64,000 bases of DNA from positions 11,087,862-11,151,861 of the forward strand of contig NC_091346.1 of NCBI RefSeq assembly GCF_038502225.1, written 5' to 3'. The stretch comes from Cherax quadricarinatus. Taxonomy: Eukaryota; Arthropoda; Malacostraca; Decapoda; Parastacidae. This document shows positions 21,551 to 30,605 of the stretch, piece by piece (the stretch's first letter is position 1; the number at the start of each line of letters is the position of its first letter). The translations under genes were made by a program, and so were the position numbers. A model generated the notes under the pieces. The model was given only the letters and a program-made list of their open reading frames with translations, made no database searches and was not told the origin of the DNA.

Positions 21551-24487
21551 ATGGGTTTTGGCGGGAAAACTGTGAAGTCGCAGGGTAGTAACATGAGTAC
21601 TAGGAGAACTAGTAATAGGCAAAATGAGGTGGATATTGGAAAGCCAGTGGCACTAATTGACAAGGACAGTAATAGGTTTAGTGGAATAATAGAAAGGAGC
21701 AGGAAGGGTAAAGAGAGAGGAGGGTCATTAAAAATTTATTACACAAATAGTCGCAGTGCTAGGAATAAGATGGACGAGTTGAGACTAGTTGCTAGTGCAG
21801 GTAACATAGATGTATTTGCCATTACTGAGACGTGGTTTAATTCAAAAAGTCGGGACATGCCTGCAGAATGTCACATTCAGGGTTTTAAATTGTTCCAAGT
21901 AGATAGAAGTATCGGGAAGGGGGGTGGGGTGGCATTGTATGTCCGAGATCGCTTGAACTGTTGCATAAAAACGGGTATTAAGTCTGAAGTAACACATACA
22001 GAGTCTGTTTGGATAGAATTTTCAGAGGGGCATGAAAAATTAATTTTAGGTGTGATATACCGTCCCCCAAATTTAGATAGGGACCAAGGGAGACTACTAT
22101 GGGAGGAAATTGTTAGGGCCACAAGGCACGATAATGTAGTAATTCTAGGAGACTTTAACTTTAGTCATATTGATTGGAATTTCTTGACTGGGAATTTAGA
22201 ATCATACGATTTCTTAGAAGTAGTTCAGGATTGTTTTTTGAAGCAGTTTGTGACAGAACCTACAAGGGGAAATAACCTGCTTGACTTAGTTCTGGCAAAC
22301 AATGAATCCCTTGTTAATAATTTAGAAGTTTCAGAGGAACTGGGTGCTAGCGACCACAAATCAATTACATTTAGAATTGAATGGAAGTATGATAGTAGGG
22401 ATAACTCAGTAACAGTCCCAGATTTTCGCTTAGCAGATTACGATGGGCTTAGAGAACACTTATCATCTGTTGACTGGGGTAACGAAGAGAGCTATCAATA
22501 TGACAGTTTTCTGAACACAATACATGCTGCTCAAAGAACGTTTATCCCTTATAAGGAAATTAGATCAAATAGAAATGACCCAAAATGGATGAATAATAGG
22601 CTGAAATATCTACTAGGGCATAAGAAAGGAATTTATAGGCGTATCAAAAGAGGCGAGGGTCATCTTATGAATCAGTATATTGACATTAAGAGGGACATTA
22701 AAAAGGGGATAAGAAAAGCTAAAAGGGACTATGAAATTAAAGTTGCTAGGGATTCTAAAACTAATCCAAAAAGTTTTTTCCAGGTATATAGAACAAAAGT
22801 CAGAGATAAGATAGGTCCCCTTAAAAATAACTATGGGCATCTTACTGACAAAGAGAATGAAATGTGCTCGATTTTAAATAATTATTTTCTCTCGGTTTTT
22901 ACACAGGAAGACACTAATAATATTCCGGTAATTAATTTTTATAGTGGATCAGAAGAAGATAAATTATGTAACATCACAGTCACTAGTGAAATGGTTGTGA
23001 AGCAGATAGACCGACTGAAGCAAAATAAGTCACCGGGTCCTGATGAGGTTTTTTCAAGGGTTCTTAAGGAATGCAAAATGGAAGTCTGTGAACCATTAAC
23101 TAATATTTTTAATTTATCTCTTCAAACAGGTGTAGTGTCTGATATGTGGAAGATGGCTAATGTAATTCCTATTTTTAAAACAGGGGACAAGTCGTTACCG
23201 TCAAATTACCGCCCAATAAGCCTGACCTCAATTGTAGGCAAGTTGCTAGAGTCAATTATAGCTGAGATTATAAGAAGCCATCTCGATAAGCATAGCTTGA
23301 TTAATGATACTCAGCATGGATTCACAAGAGGCCGGTCTTGTCTAACTAATTTATTAACTTTCTTCAGTAAAGCTTTTGAGGCTGTTGACCACGATAAAGA
23401 ATTTGATATTGTTTACTTAGATTTTAGTAAGGCATTTGATAGAGTTCCGCACCAAAGACTGTTGAAGAAAGTAGCAGCTCATGGCATTGGGGGAAGGGTG
23501 CTCTCGTGGATCGAGTCATGGCTCACAGACAGGAAGCAGAGAGTGTCCATAAATGGGGTTAAATCCGAGTGGGGATCAGTAACAAGTGGCGTTCCACAGG
23601 GATCAGTCTTGGGCCCGTTGTTGTTTATAATATATATCAATGATCTTGATGAAGGAATTGCTAGTGATATGAGCAAATTCGCCGATGACACGAAGATAGG
23701 TAGGATAATTGATTCAAACGTAGATGTTAGGGAACTTCAGGAGGATTTAGACAAACTCTACTCTTGGTCAGAAAAGTGGCAGATGCAGTTCAATGTAGAT
23801 AAATGCAAGGTTCTGAAGCTCGGGAGTGTCCATAACCCTAGCACTTATAAGTTAAATAATGTAGAACTTAGCCATACAGATTGCGAAAAGGACTTGGGGG
23901 TTATGGTAAGCAGCAACCTTAAACCAAGACAGCAATGCCTAAGCGTACGTAATAAGGCAAATAGATTACTGGGATTTATATCAAGAAGTGTAAGCAACAG
24001 AAGTCCAGAGGTCATACTGCAGCTTTATACATCATTAGTAAGGCCTCACCTAGATTATGCAGCTCAATTCTGGTCTCCATATTACAGAATGGACATAAAT
24101 TCGTTAGAAAACATTCAGCGTAGGATGACTAAATTAATACATAGCATTAGAAATCTTCCTTATGAAGAAAGATTGAAGACTCTTAAGTTACATTCACTTG
24201 TTAGACGAAGAATGAGGGGAGACCTGATCGAAGTGTATAAGTGGAAGATAGGTATTAATAAAGGGGATATTAACAAGGTCTTGAGGATATCTCTCCAAGA
24301 GAGAACCCGCAGTAATGGATTTAAATTAGATAAGTTTAGATTTAGAAAGGACATAGGAAAGTATTGGTTTGGAAATAGGGTAGTTGATGAGTGGAACAGT
24401 CTACCTAGTTGGGTTATTGAGGCTAGGACTTTGGGTAGTTTCAAATTTAGGTTGGATAAGTACATGAGTGGGAGGGGTTGGATTTGA
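21551..24487 (+). CDS. CR1 A ORF2 protein: endonuclease + reverse transcriptase
   Basis: 978 residues, uninterrupted. The endonuclease spans about 60-280, with NSRSARNKMDEL, AITETW (E93), VVILGDFNFSHIDW (GDFN 200-203) and GASDHKSITF (SDHK 267-270). These are the metal- and phosphate-binding motifs of APE-type nucleases. The RT spans about 480-780, with NYRPISLTSIVGK, YLDFSKAFDRVPH (near 625), SGVPQGSVLGPLLF and KFADDTKIGRI (catalytic FADD near 709-712). The C-terminal 200 residues end in RFRKDIGKYWFGNRVVDEWN, shared with family B. It would nick target DNA and reverse-transcribe the element RNA. Translation start on the first ATG, 14 nt after ORF1, is inferred. Confidence 0.93.
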   Translation: MGFGGKTVKSQGSNMSTRRTSNRQNEVDIGKPVALIDKDSNRFSGIIERSRKGKERGGSLKIYYTNSRSARNKMDELRLVASAGNIDVFAITETWFNSKSRDMPAECHIQGFKLFQVDRSIGKGGGVALYVRDRLNCCIKTGIKSEVTHTESVWIEFSEGHEKLILGVIYRPPNLDRDQGRLLWEEIVRATRHDNVVILGDFNFSHIDWNFLTGNLESYDFLEVVQDCFLKQFVTEPTRGNNLLDLVLANNESLVNNLEVSEELGASDHKSITFRIEWKYDSRDNSVTVPDFRLADYDGLREHLSSVDWGNEESYQYDSFLNTIHAAQRTFIPYKEIRSNRNDPKWMNNRLKYLLGHKKGIYRRIKRGEGHLMNQYIDIKRDIKKGIRKAKRDYEIKVARDSKTNPKSFFQVYRTKVRDKIGPLKNNYGHLTDKENEMCSILNNYFLSVFTQEDTNNIPVINFYSGSEEDKLCNITVTSEMVVKQIDRLKQNKSPGPDEVFSRVLKECKMEVCEPLTNIFNLSLQTGVVSDMWKMANVIPIFKTGDKSLPSNYRPISLTSIVGKLLESIIAEIIRSHLDKHSLINDTQHGFTRGRSCLTNLLTFFSKAFEAVDHDKEFDIVYLDFSKAFDRVPHQRLLKKVAAHGIGGRVLSWIESWLTDRKQRVSINGVKSEWGSVTSGVPQGSVLGPLLFIIYINDLDEGIASDMSKFADDTKIGRIIDSNVDVRELQEDLDKLYSWSEKWQMQFNVDKCKVLKLGSVHNPSTYKLNNVELSHTDCEKDLGVMVSSNLKPRQQCLSVRNKANRLLGFISRSVSNRSPEVILQLYTSLVRPHLDYAAQFWSPYYRMDINSLENIQRRMTKLIHSIRNLPYEERLKTLKLHSLVRRRMRGDLIEVYKWKIGINKGDINKVLRISLQERTRSNGFKLDKFRFRKDIGKYWFGNRVVDEWNSLPSWVIEARTLGSFKFRLDKYMSGRGWI

Positions 24488-24619
24488 GTGGGACTTGCAC
24501 ATCGGAGCTTGTTTCTTGGGTGGCATTGAAAATTGGGTTGGGCAAATGTTTTGTTAGTGGGATGAATTGTAAAGGACCTGCCTAGTATGGGCCAACAGGC
24601 CTGCTGCAGTGTTCCTCCT

Positions 24620-24645
24620 TTCTTATGTTCTTATGTTCTTATGTA
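24620..24645 (+). repeat. CR1 3'-terminal TTATGTTC repeats
   Basis: Three TTATGTTC-type units close the element after the conserved 3' UTR block with GCCAACAGGCCTGCTGCAGT. The same octamer tail closes the B copies at 17988-18000, 57611-57640 and 62441-62460 (reverse complement in the last two). It is the presumed RT recognition end of the RNA. Confidence 0.85.
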
Positions 24646-24647
24646 CC

Positions 24648-27189
24648 CATACCTATCTTCCACTTATACACTTCGATCAGGTCTCCCCTCATTCTTCGTC
24701 TAACAAGTGAATGTAACTTAAGAGTCTTCAATCTTTCTTCATAAGGAAGATTTCTAATGCTATGTATTAATTTAGTCATCCTACGCTGAATGTTTTCTAA
24801 CGAATTTATGTCCATTTTGTAATACGGAGACCAGAACTGAACTGCATAATCTAGGTGAGGCCTTACTAATGATGTATAAAGCTGCAGTATGACCTCTGGA
24901 CTTCTGTTGCTTACACTTCTTGATATAAATCCCAGTAATCTATTTGCCTTATTACGTACGCTTAGGCATTGCTGTCTTGGTTTAAGGTTGCTGCTCACCA
25001 TAACCCGCAAGTCCTATTCGCAATCTGTATGGCTAAGTTCTACATCATTTAACTTATAAGTACTAGGGTTATGGGCACTCCCAAGCTTCAGAACCTTGCA
25101 TTTATCTACATTGAACTGCATCTGCCACTTTTCTGACCAAGAATAGAGTTTGTTTAAATCCTCCTGAAGTTCCATAACATCTACGTTTGAATCAATTATC
25201 CTACCTATCTTTGTGTCATCGGCGAATTTGCTCATATCACTAGTAATTCCCTCATCAAGATCATTGATATATATTATAAACAACAACGGGCCAAAGACTG
25301 ATCCCTGTGGAACGCCACTTGTTACAGATCCCCACTCGGACTTAACCCAATTTATGGACACTCTCTGCTTCCTGTCAGTGAGCCATGACTCGATCCACGA
25401 GAGCACTTTTCCCCCAATGCCATGAGCTGCCACTTTCTTTAACAGACTATGGTGCGGAACTCTATCAAAAGCCTTACTAAAATCTAAGTAAATAATATCA
25501 AATTCTTTATTGTGGTCAACAGCCTCAAAAGCTTTACTGAAGAAAGTTAATAAATTAGTTAGACAAGACCGGCCTCTTGTGAATCCATGCTGAGTATCAT
25601 TAATCAAGCTATGCTTATCGAGATGGCTTCTTATAATCTCAGCTATAATTGACTCTAGTAATTTGCCTACAATTGAGGTCAGGCTTATTGGGCGGTAATT
25701 TGACGGTAACGACTTGTCCCCTGTTTTAAAAATAGGAATTACATTAGCCATCTTCCACATATCAGACACTACACCTGTTTGAAGAGATAAATTAAAAATA
25801 TTAGTTAATGGTTCACAGAGTTCCATTTTGCATTCCTTAAGAACCCTTGAAAAAACCTCATCAGGGCCCGGCGACTTATTTTGCTTCAGTCTGTCTATCT
25901 GCTTCACAACCATCTCACTAGTGACTGTGATGTTACATAAATTATCTCCTTCTAGCCCACTGTAAAAATTAATTACTGGAATATTGTTAGTGTCTTCCTG
26001 TGTAAAACTGAGAGAAAATAATTATTTAAAATCAAGCACATTTCATTCTCTTTGTCAGTAAGGTGCCCACAGTTATTTTTAAGGGGACCTATCTTATCTC
26101 TAACTTTTGTTCTATAGACCTGGAAAAAACTTTTTGGGTTAGTTTTAGAATCACTAGCAACTTTAATTTCATAGTCCCTTTTAGCTTTTCTTATCCCCTT
26201 TTTAATGTCCCTCTTAATGTCAATATACTGATTCATAAGATGACCCTCACCTCTTTTGATACGCCTATAAATTCCTTTCTTATGCCCTAGTAGATATTTG
26301 AGCCTATTATTCATCCATTTTGGGTCATTTCTATTTGATCTAATTTCTTTGTATGGGATAAACGCTCTTTGAGCAGCATGTATAGTGTTCAGAAAACTGT
26401 CATATTGATAGCTCTCTTCGTTACCCCAGTCAACAGATGATAAGTGTTCTCTAAGCCCATCGTAATCTGCTAAGCGAAAATCTGGGACTGTTACTGAGTT
26501 ATCGCTACTATCGTACTTCCATTCAATGCTAAATGTAATTGATTTGTGGTCGCTAGCACCCAGTTCCTCTGAAATTTCTAAATTATTAACAAGGGATTCA
26601 TTGTTTGCCATAACTAAGTCAAGCAGGGTTTTTTTTCCCTTGTAGGTTCTGTCACAAACTGCTTCAAAAAACAATCCTGAAATACTTCTAAGAAGTCGTA
26701 TGATTCTAAATTCCCAGTCAAGAAATTCCAATCAACATGACTAAAGTTAAAGTCTCCTAGAATTACTACATTATCGTGCCTTGTGGCCTTAACAATTTCC
26801 TCCCATAGTAGTTTCCCTTGGTCCCTATCTAAGTTTGGGGGACGGTATATCACTCCTAAAATCAGTTTTTCATGCCCCTCTGAAAATTCTATCCAAACAG
26901 ACTCTGTATGTGTTACTTCAGACTTATCAATGTTACCTGCACTAGCAACTAATCTCAACTCGTCCATCTTATTCCTAGCACTACGGCAATCAGCATAATA
27001 AACATTGAAAGACTGTCCTTTCTCTTTACCCTTCCTGCTCATTTCTATTTTTCTACTAAACCTATTACTGTCCTTATCACCCAAGGTCCCTGGCTTTTCA
27101 ATATCTACCTCGTTCTTATTATTACTAGTTCCCCTAGAACTCGTAATATTACTACACTGGGACTTCACTGTTTTCCTGCCAAAACCCAT
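24648..27189 (-). pseudogene. CR1 A copy 2 ORF2, inactivated
   Basis: Reading from 27189 down: about 57 endonuclease residues are missing in frame near 26930, from after AGNID to before KSEVTHTES, removing ITETW. A frameshift lies in an A8 run near 26630, after VTEPTR. A one-base loss near 26007 shifts the frame again before FTQEDT. AAG has become TAG at about 25014 (DCEKDL in copy 1). The frame finally ends at 24648. The FADD box and the SKAFD box are still present. Confidence 0.9.
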
Positions 27190-27203
27190 ACCACTAACTA
27201 TTC

Positions 27204-28040
27204 CTAGTTTAAAGTCCTAACTGCTCCCTCCACTGCAGTTGCCAGTGCTCCCACCCCACACCTAGATAAATGAACCCCATCCCTGGCATACATGTCATTT
27301 CTGCCATAGAAGAGGTCCCAGTTGTCAATGAATGTTACCGCATTTTCCTTACAGTATTTGTCCAGCCAGCAATTGACACCAATTGCCCTGGACAACCATT
27401 CATTTCCAACTCCTCTCCTTGGCAAAATACCACATATGACAGGGTTCCCACCCTTCCTCCTAATTATTTCTATTGCTGACCTATACCTGCTAATCAGGTC
27501 TTCACTCCTACGTCTGCCAACATCGTTGCCTGCAGCACTGAGACAGATAATAGGATTACTCCCATTACCTCTCATGATGTCATCCAGACGGCTAACAATA
27601 TCCTCCATCCCAGCCCCAGGAAAGCAAACTCTCTGTCTCCTACTCCTGTCCTTCAAGCAGAACGCCCTATCCATATACCTAACTTGGCTATCCCCAACAA
27701 CAACAATATTCGTACCTTCCTTGGTGTCGTTCGTCGTGATGTTCCCAGTAGTCGACTCACATTCGTCGGGTAGCACTGAGAATGTATTAGATGTTTCCAC
27801 AACAGTTTCCACAGCAGTCTCTTTCTTCTTCATCGTTTCTACCTTTCCATTCGTCTTCTTGATCGTCAACTTCTTTCCATGCTTTCCGGCCACTGACCAG
27901 TTTCCCTTCTTGACCTGAGGACTCAAAACAAGAGGACTACTACGAATCTTTTTGTTTTCCTCGGTCAGTCGCCGAATTTCCATATTCGCCATCCTCAATT
28001 CTTCCTTAAGCTGTTGGTAAAGTTGCTCGATGGAGGGCAT
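27204..28040 (-). CDS. CR1 A copy 2 ORF1 (SGNH domain), open but shorter
   Basis: This is an open frame of 278 residues, near-identical to copy 1 in the coiled coil (IEQLYQQLKEELRMANMEIR) and the SGNH domain (VVVGDSQVRYMD, CLSAAGNDVG, ARDGVHLS). In the block III motif, SAGGND has become SAAGND. The linker is about 43 residues shorter because only one LPDECE segment remains, which fits recombination between the two repeats seen in copy 1, or a duplication in copy 1. The companion ORF2 is dead, so any product would act alone. Confidence 0.8.
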   Translation of the reverse strand: MPSIEQLYQQLKEELRMANMEIRRLTEENKKIRSSPLVLSPQVKKGNWSVAGKHGKKLTIKKTNGKVETMKKKETAVETVVETSNTFSVLPDECESTTGNITTNDTKEGTNIVVVGDSQVRYMDRAFCLKDRSRRQRVCFPGAGMEDIVSRLDDIMRGNGSNPIICLSAAGNDVGRRRSEDLISRYRSAIEIIRRKGGNPVICGILPRRGVGNEWLSRAIGVNCWLDKYCKENAVTFIDNWDLFYGRNDMYARDGVHLSRCGVGALATAVEGAVRTLN

Positions 28041-28159
28041 CTTGCTTCAATTCTAGAGAGCGCGTAAACAAGTCTTCATAGAGCCAAATTCAAGAAAAGT
28101 GTTTAAGATAATAGTTGGAATTGAGATGTGTGCGGAGAAATTACCGACCTACAATCTTC

Positions 28160-28296
28160 TTCAGGGATATCCACATATGGTATAAACCTTGGTAATAAAT
28201 ACCGACATGCTGGTTTAGAAAGACACGTAAGCAAACACTATAACATATTTATTAGAAAACGTTTCGGTCCTGGGACCGATCCCGGGAGGGATCCCG
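28160..28296 (-). repeat. Penelope-type terminal fragment with hammerhead-like stem
   Basis: The minus strand carries GGTCCCAGGACC, then GAAACGTTTTC, matching the stem-GAAA-ACGT half of the ribozyme motifs elsewhere, but no CTGATGA precedes it. It sits between CR1 A copy 2 and a CR1 B relic. Ends are approximate. Confidence 0.4.
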
Positions 28297-29440
28297 AACA
28301 TATGTAGCATCTTGCCTAGAATGTGAGTAGGCAATGAGAAGATGTCTAGGGCAATTGCTGTAAATTGATGGCTAGACAGGTACTGCTAGAAATTTGCAAT
28401 CTCATTCACTGACAACAGGGACAATCTCTATGGCAATGCTATGTATGCGTTAACTAACTCTATCCAGGGAAGCCTTTGCAGACTTGTCTAGGACTTTAAA
28501 CTGAGAGAAGACAGAGGTATGGGTGTGTGTGGGGGGGAAACAAACAGGTTGTAGCACGAGGGATGAAAGCAGCAGATATTACCAGGATACCTCATGGATA
28601 TATTTAAAATACATTATTATAGCAGACGTTAAGAGAGTCACTCGCTGCACCCCTGTGTCTGTCTTTGTTCACATTTTCCACTGCATTTATTAGTAACTTG
28701 GTTATTAGTAACAGGTTGTAGCACGAGGGATGCAAGCAGCAAATATTACCAGGATAAATCAGGGATATATTTAAAAGACATCGTTCAGAATAAAATTACT
28801 AATAAATGCAATGGAAGTGGTCAACAAAGACAGACAGCAGAAGGGCACCAAGTGACTCTCTGAATGCCACATACAGGGCTATAAATTATTCTACACCGAT
28901 ACAGTTAATAGGAAGAGTGGTGGAGTGGCCATGTATCTCTGAGATATTTTAACCTGTTGCATTAGTTAAGATATAAAATTAGTGGTGACGGACAGTTTCC
29001 GGAGGGACGTGAAAAACTAATTTTGGGAGTGATTTGTGTTCCCCAAACCTTGAAAAGGAAAACAGTAAACTTCTATGAGACGAAATTCGTAAGGTGTCAA
29101 GATACGAAAGTTTTGTGTTAAATAATACATTCAAACTTTAGACAAATTGTTTGGAACAGTTTGACTGGGAACAACCTGCTTAATTTAGTTCTTGCAAACA
29201 AAGAATAATTAATATTCTTGAGGCTAATAACTAATATTCTTGAGGTTAATAATGAGCTTGGGGAAAGCAATCACAAATCGCTCTTGGAATTAACTTAATA
29301 ACCATAATCTAGTCAGTGTGTCTGATTTCAACTTGGCTGATTGTGTAAGACCGGGTAATAACCTGAGTGTGTTGAACTGGTATGATGTGACTGGTCATTA
29401 TCCTGTGGGTCAGGTAAGCGGTGATGATTGCTAGTATGAC
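28296..29440 (+). pseudogene. Degenerate CR1 B (ORF1 end to endonuclease)
   Basis: 28310-28450 reads as the ORF1 tail (SRAIAVN, WLDRY, IHxQQG-type text), 28488-28530 matches the ORF1/ORF2 junction (TTTAAACTGA then GAGGTATGGGTGTGTGTG), and 28865-29340 reads as endonuclease (ECHIQGYKLFYTDTVNRKSG, VAMYL). It ends with a linker VGQVSGDDC-type block at 29410-29435. There are many indels. A local duplication-inversion occupies 28545-28860. Confidence 0.75.
28545..28860. repeat. Local direct and inverted duplication inside CR1 B relic
   Basis: CAGGTTGTAGCACGAGGGAT occurs at about 28546 and 28707, each followed by about 50 bp of similar sequence. Between them, AGAGAGTCACT…CATTTATTAGTAA (28631-28700) is the imperfect reverse complement of 28795-28860. 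Confidence 0.75.
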
Positions 29441-30060
29441 ACTTTTCTTCCTTCGTGCCCTCCGAATGTCTAGCAATGAATTCCTTGAGGGAGAATGCTC
29501 TTTCATTAAACAAGTATTTTCCAAACTTCACTATCCTCGTCACTTCATTTGAGACTGCAGACACCTTATAACCTCTTCAACTCACACAGACGAGATACTG
29601 CCAGAGGAGATATATAGTCCTCCCCACCAACTCCGTTGCCAAACACGTATCCAATATCTTTTCCATTCCCGCCTTCAAAGTATCGACCTCCACATCCACC
29701 GCCATCAAAGACAACACCAGTAAGAGACACCACAAGATTCAGTTCTCTTCACTGGTATATATAAGCCCTTGTCGCGAGGCATCCAGAGACAGTCAAACAT
29801 ATTTTTTTCAGAACACCAATACGCAGACAGAATGGACGATTTAAGTAATGCCTGCGTTTTACACCGATACTTCCACAACCATTTAATTAACTACAGAGAC
29901 GCAAGACTCATCGCCAGGGAAAAAGACAATCAGTACAGCAGGAAGTTGGAATAGTCACTTATTTGTGTATCTATCAATTTCATCCAAAACTACGGCTTTT
30001 ATAACAGAGCTGAACACTTTGCCAGGAAACTTCTTGATCGTTATCCTACATAACAACATA
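29441..30060 (+). pseudogene. Penelope-like element body: RT end and GIY-YIG endonuclease relic
   Basis: Plus-strand reading gives FLRALRMSSNEFLEGECSFI (29450-29510), the block after the RT domain in Penelope-like elements, then SSLVYISPCRE (29745-29780). A clear GIY-YIG tail follows: HQYADRMDDLSNACVLHRYF, then NHLINYRDARLIAREKDNQY (29815-29940). Frameshifts separate the parts. The segment ends near 30060, 57 bp before a ribozyme foldback, the usual place for the terminal repeat. Confidence 0.75.
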
Positions 30061-30158
30061 CCTACTTGCCCATCCCGTGCAGGTCCGACTCAAAGCCAAC
30101 CTCCCCAACATTGATAAATTAGACACATGTGCAACTCTTGGGTATCTTTATTGAGGAA

Positions 30159-30186
30159 ACGTTTCGCCACACAGTGGCTTCATCAG
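30159..30186 (-). ncRNA. Minimal hammerhead ribozyme motif, ACGT type
   Basis: On the minus strand CTGATGA is followed by one extra A, hairpin GCCAC-TGT-GTGGC, GAAA and the self-complementary ACGT (helix III, dimer type). Helix I is GGA before CTGATGA and TCC after the cleavage site (ACGTT|TCC, starting at the next base). Activity is unproven; such minimal forms in Penelope repeats are reported as weak in vitro. Confidence 0.75.
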
Positions 30187-30497
30187 TCCATACAAAGGAG
30201 AATCTTAAAGAACAGGAGGAGAATGGGGTAATCAGTCCCTCAACCTTGAGTCGATGTGGTCAGTCCATCAATCTTGAATAGAATACGGCATACGTGCGGA
30301 GAAGGAGCTTATAAACCGTTGGTAGGAGAAGTGCAGCAGTCATAGGTGGTGTCACATTTGTTCAATGTGGAAGTAGGTCGTGCCCAAAAATTAGGCAAGC
30401 GAAGAATTCCCAAGTATTAAGATCCCAAGAAGTTGCAGTGTCTGACAGGTTTGTAGATGAATGGTTCAAGATTCTTCAAGATTCTCCTTTGAATGGA

Positions 30498-30525
30498 CTG
30501 ATGAAGCCACTGTGTGGCGAAACGT
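30498..30525 (+). ncRNA. Minimal hammerhead ribozyme motif, ACGT type
   Basis: Plus-strand copy with all core elements: CTGATGA, extra A, GCCAC-TGT-GTGGC, GAAA, ACGT. Helix I is GGA/TCC. It faces the motif at 30159-30186. Confidence 0.75.
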
Positions 30526-30605
30526 TTCCTCAATAAAGATACCCAAGAGTTGCACATGTGTCTAATTTATCAACATGTCGGTTCTCTGAACCATTCATCT
30601 ACAAA

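Larger units (their letters stand above)
20504..24645 (+). mobile_element. CR1 'A' copy 1, apparently complete and coding-intact
   Basis: A leader of about 65 bp precedes ORF1 (321 codons) and ORF2 (978 codons). They are followed by a 158-bp 3' UTR ending in repeated TTATGTTC units. The leader (GTGAAGACCTGTTTGTG) is shared with copy 2 at 28045-28078. No stop or frameshift is seen in either frame. CR1 elements typically end in short 3' octamer repeats instead of poly(A), as here. Absence of a clear target-site duplication is also usual for CR1. Confidence 0.9.
24648..28078 (-). mobile_element. CR1 'A' copy 2, inverted, 3'-truncated and inactivated
   Basis: Copy 2 is the reverse complement of copy 1 from the leader to ORF2 codon about 900, where it ends abruptly at the tail of copy 1. 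It lacks the last 80 codons and the 3' UTR. Copies 1 and 2 form an inverted repeat with arms of about 3.4-3.7 kb. ORF2 carries an in-frame endonuclease deletion, two frameshifts and one nonsense codon. Confidence 0.9.
30117..30605. mobile_element. Foldback terminal repeat with two opposed hammerhead motifs
   Basis: Left arm 30117-30216 (AATTAGACACATGTGCAACT…) and right arm about 30470-30575 are reverse complements, separated by about 250 bp. The spacer (CTTGGGATCTTAATACTTGG in reverse) is shared with 61990-62200, so it belongs to the element. The flank CAACATGTCGGTTCTCTGAA at the right end recurs at 61984-62004. LINE F starts directly after. Confidence 0.85.

Noticed and set aside
24648..28078. 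Treating CR1 A copy 2 ORF2 as several separate genes
   Set aside because: The pieces are collinear with one ORF2 and are separated by single-base shifts and one nonsense codon.
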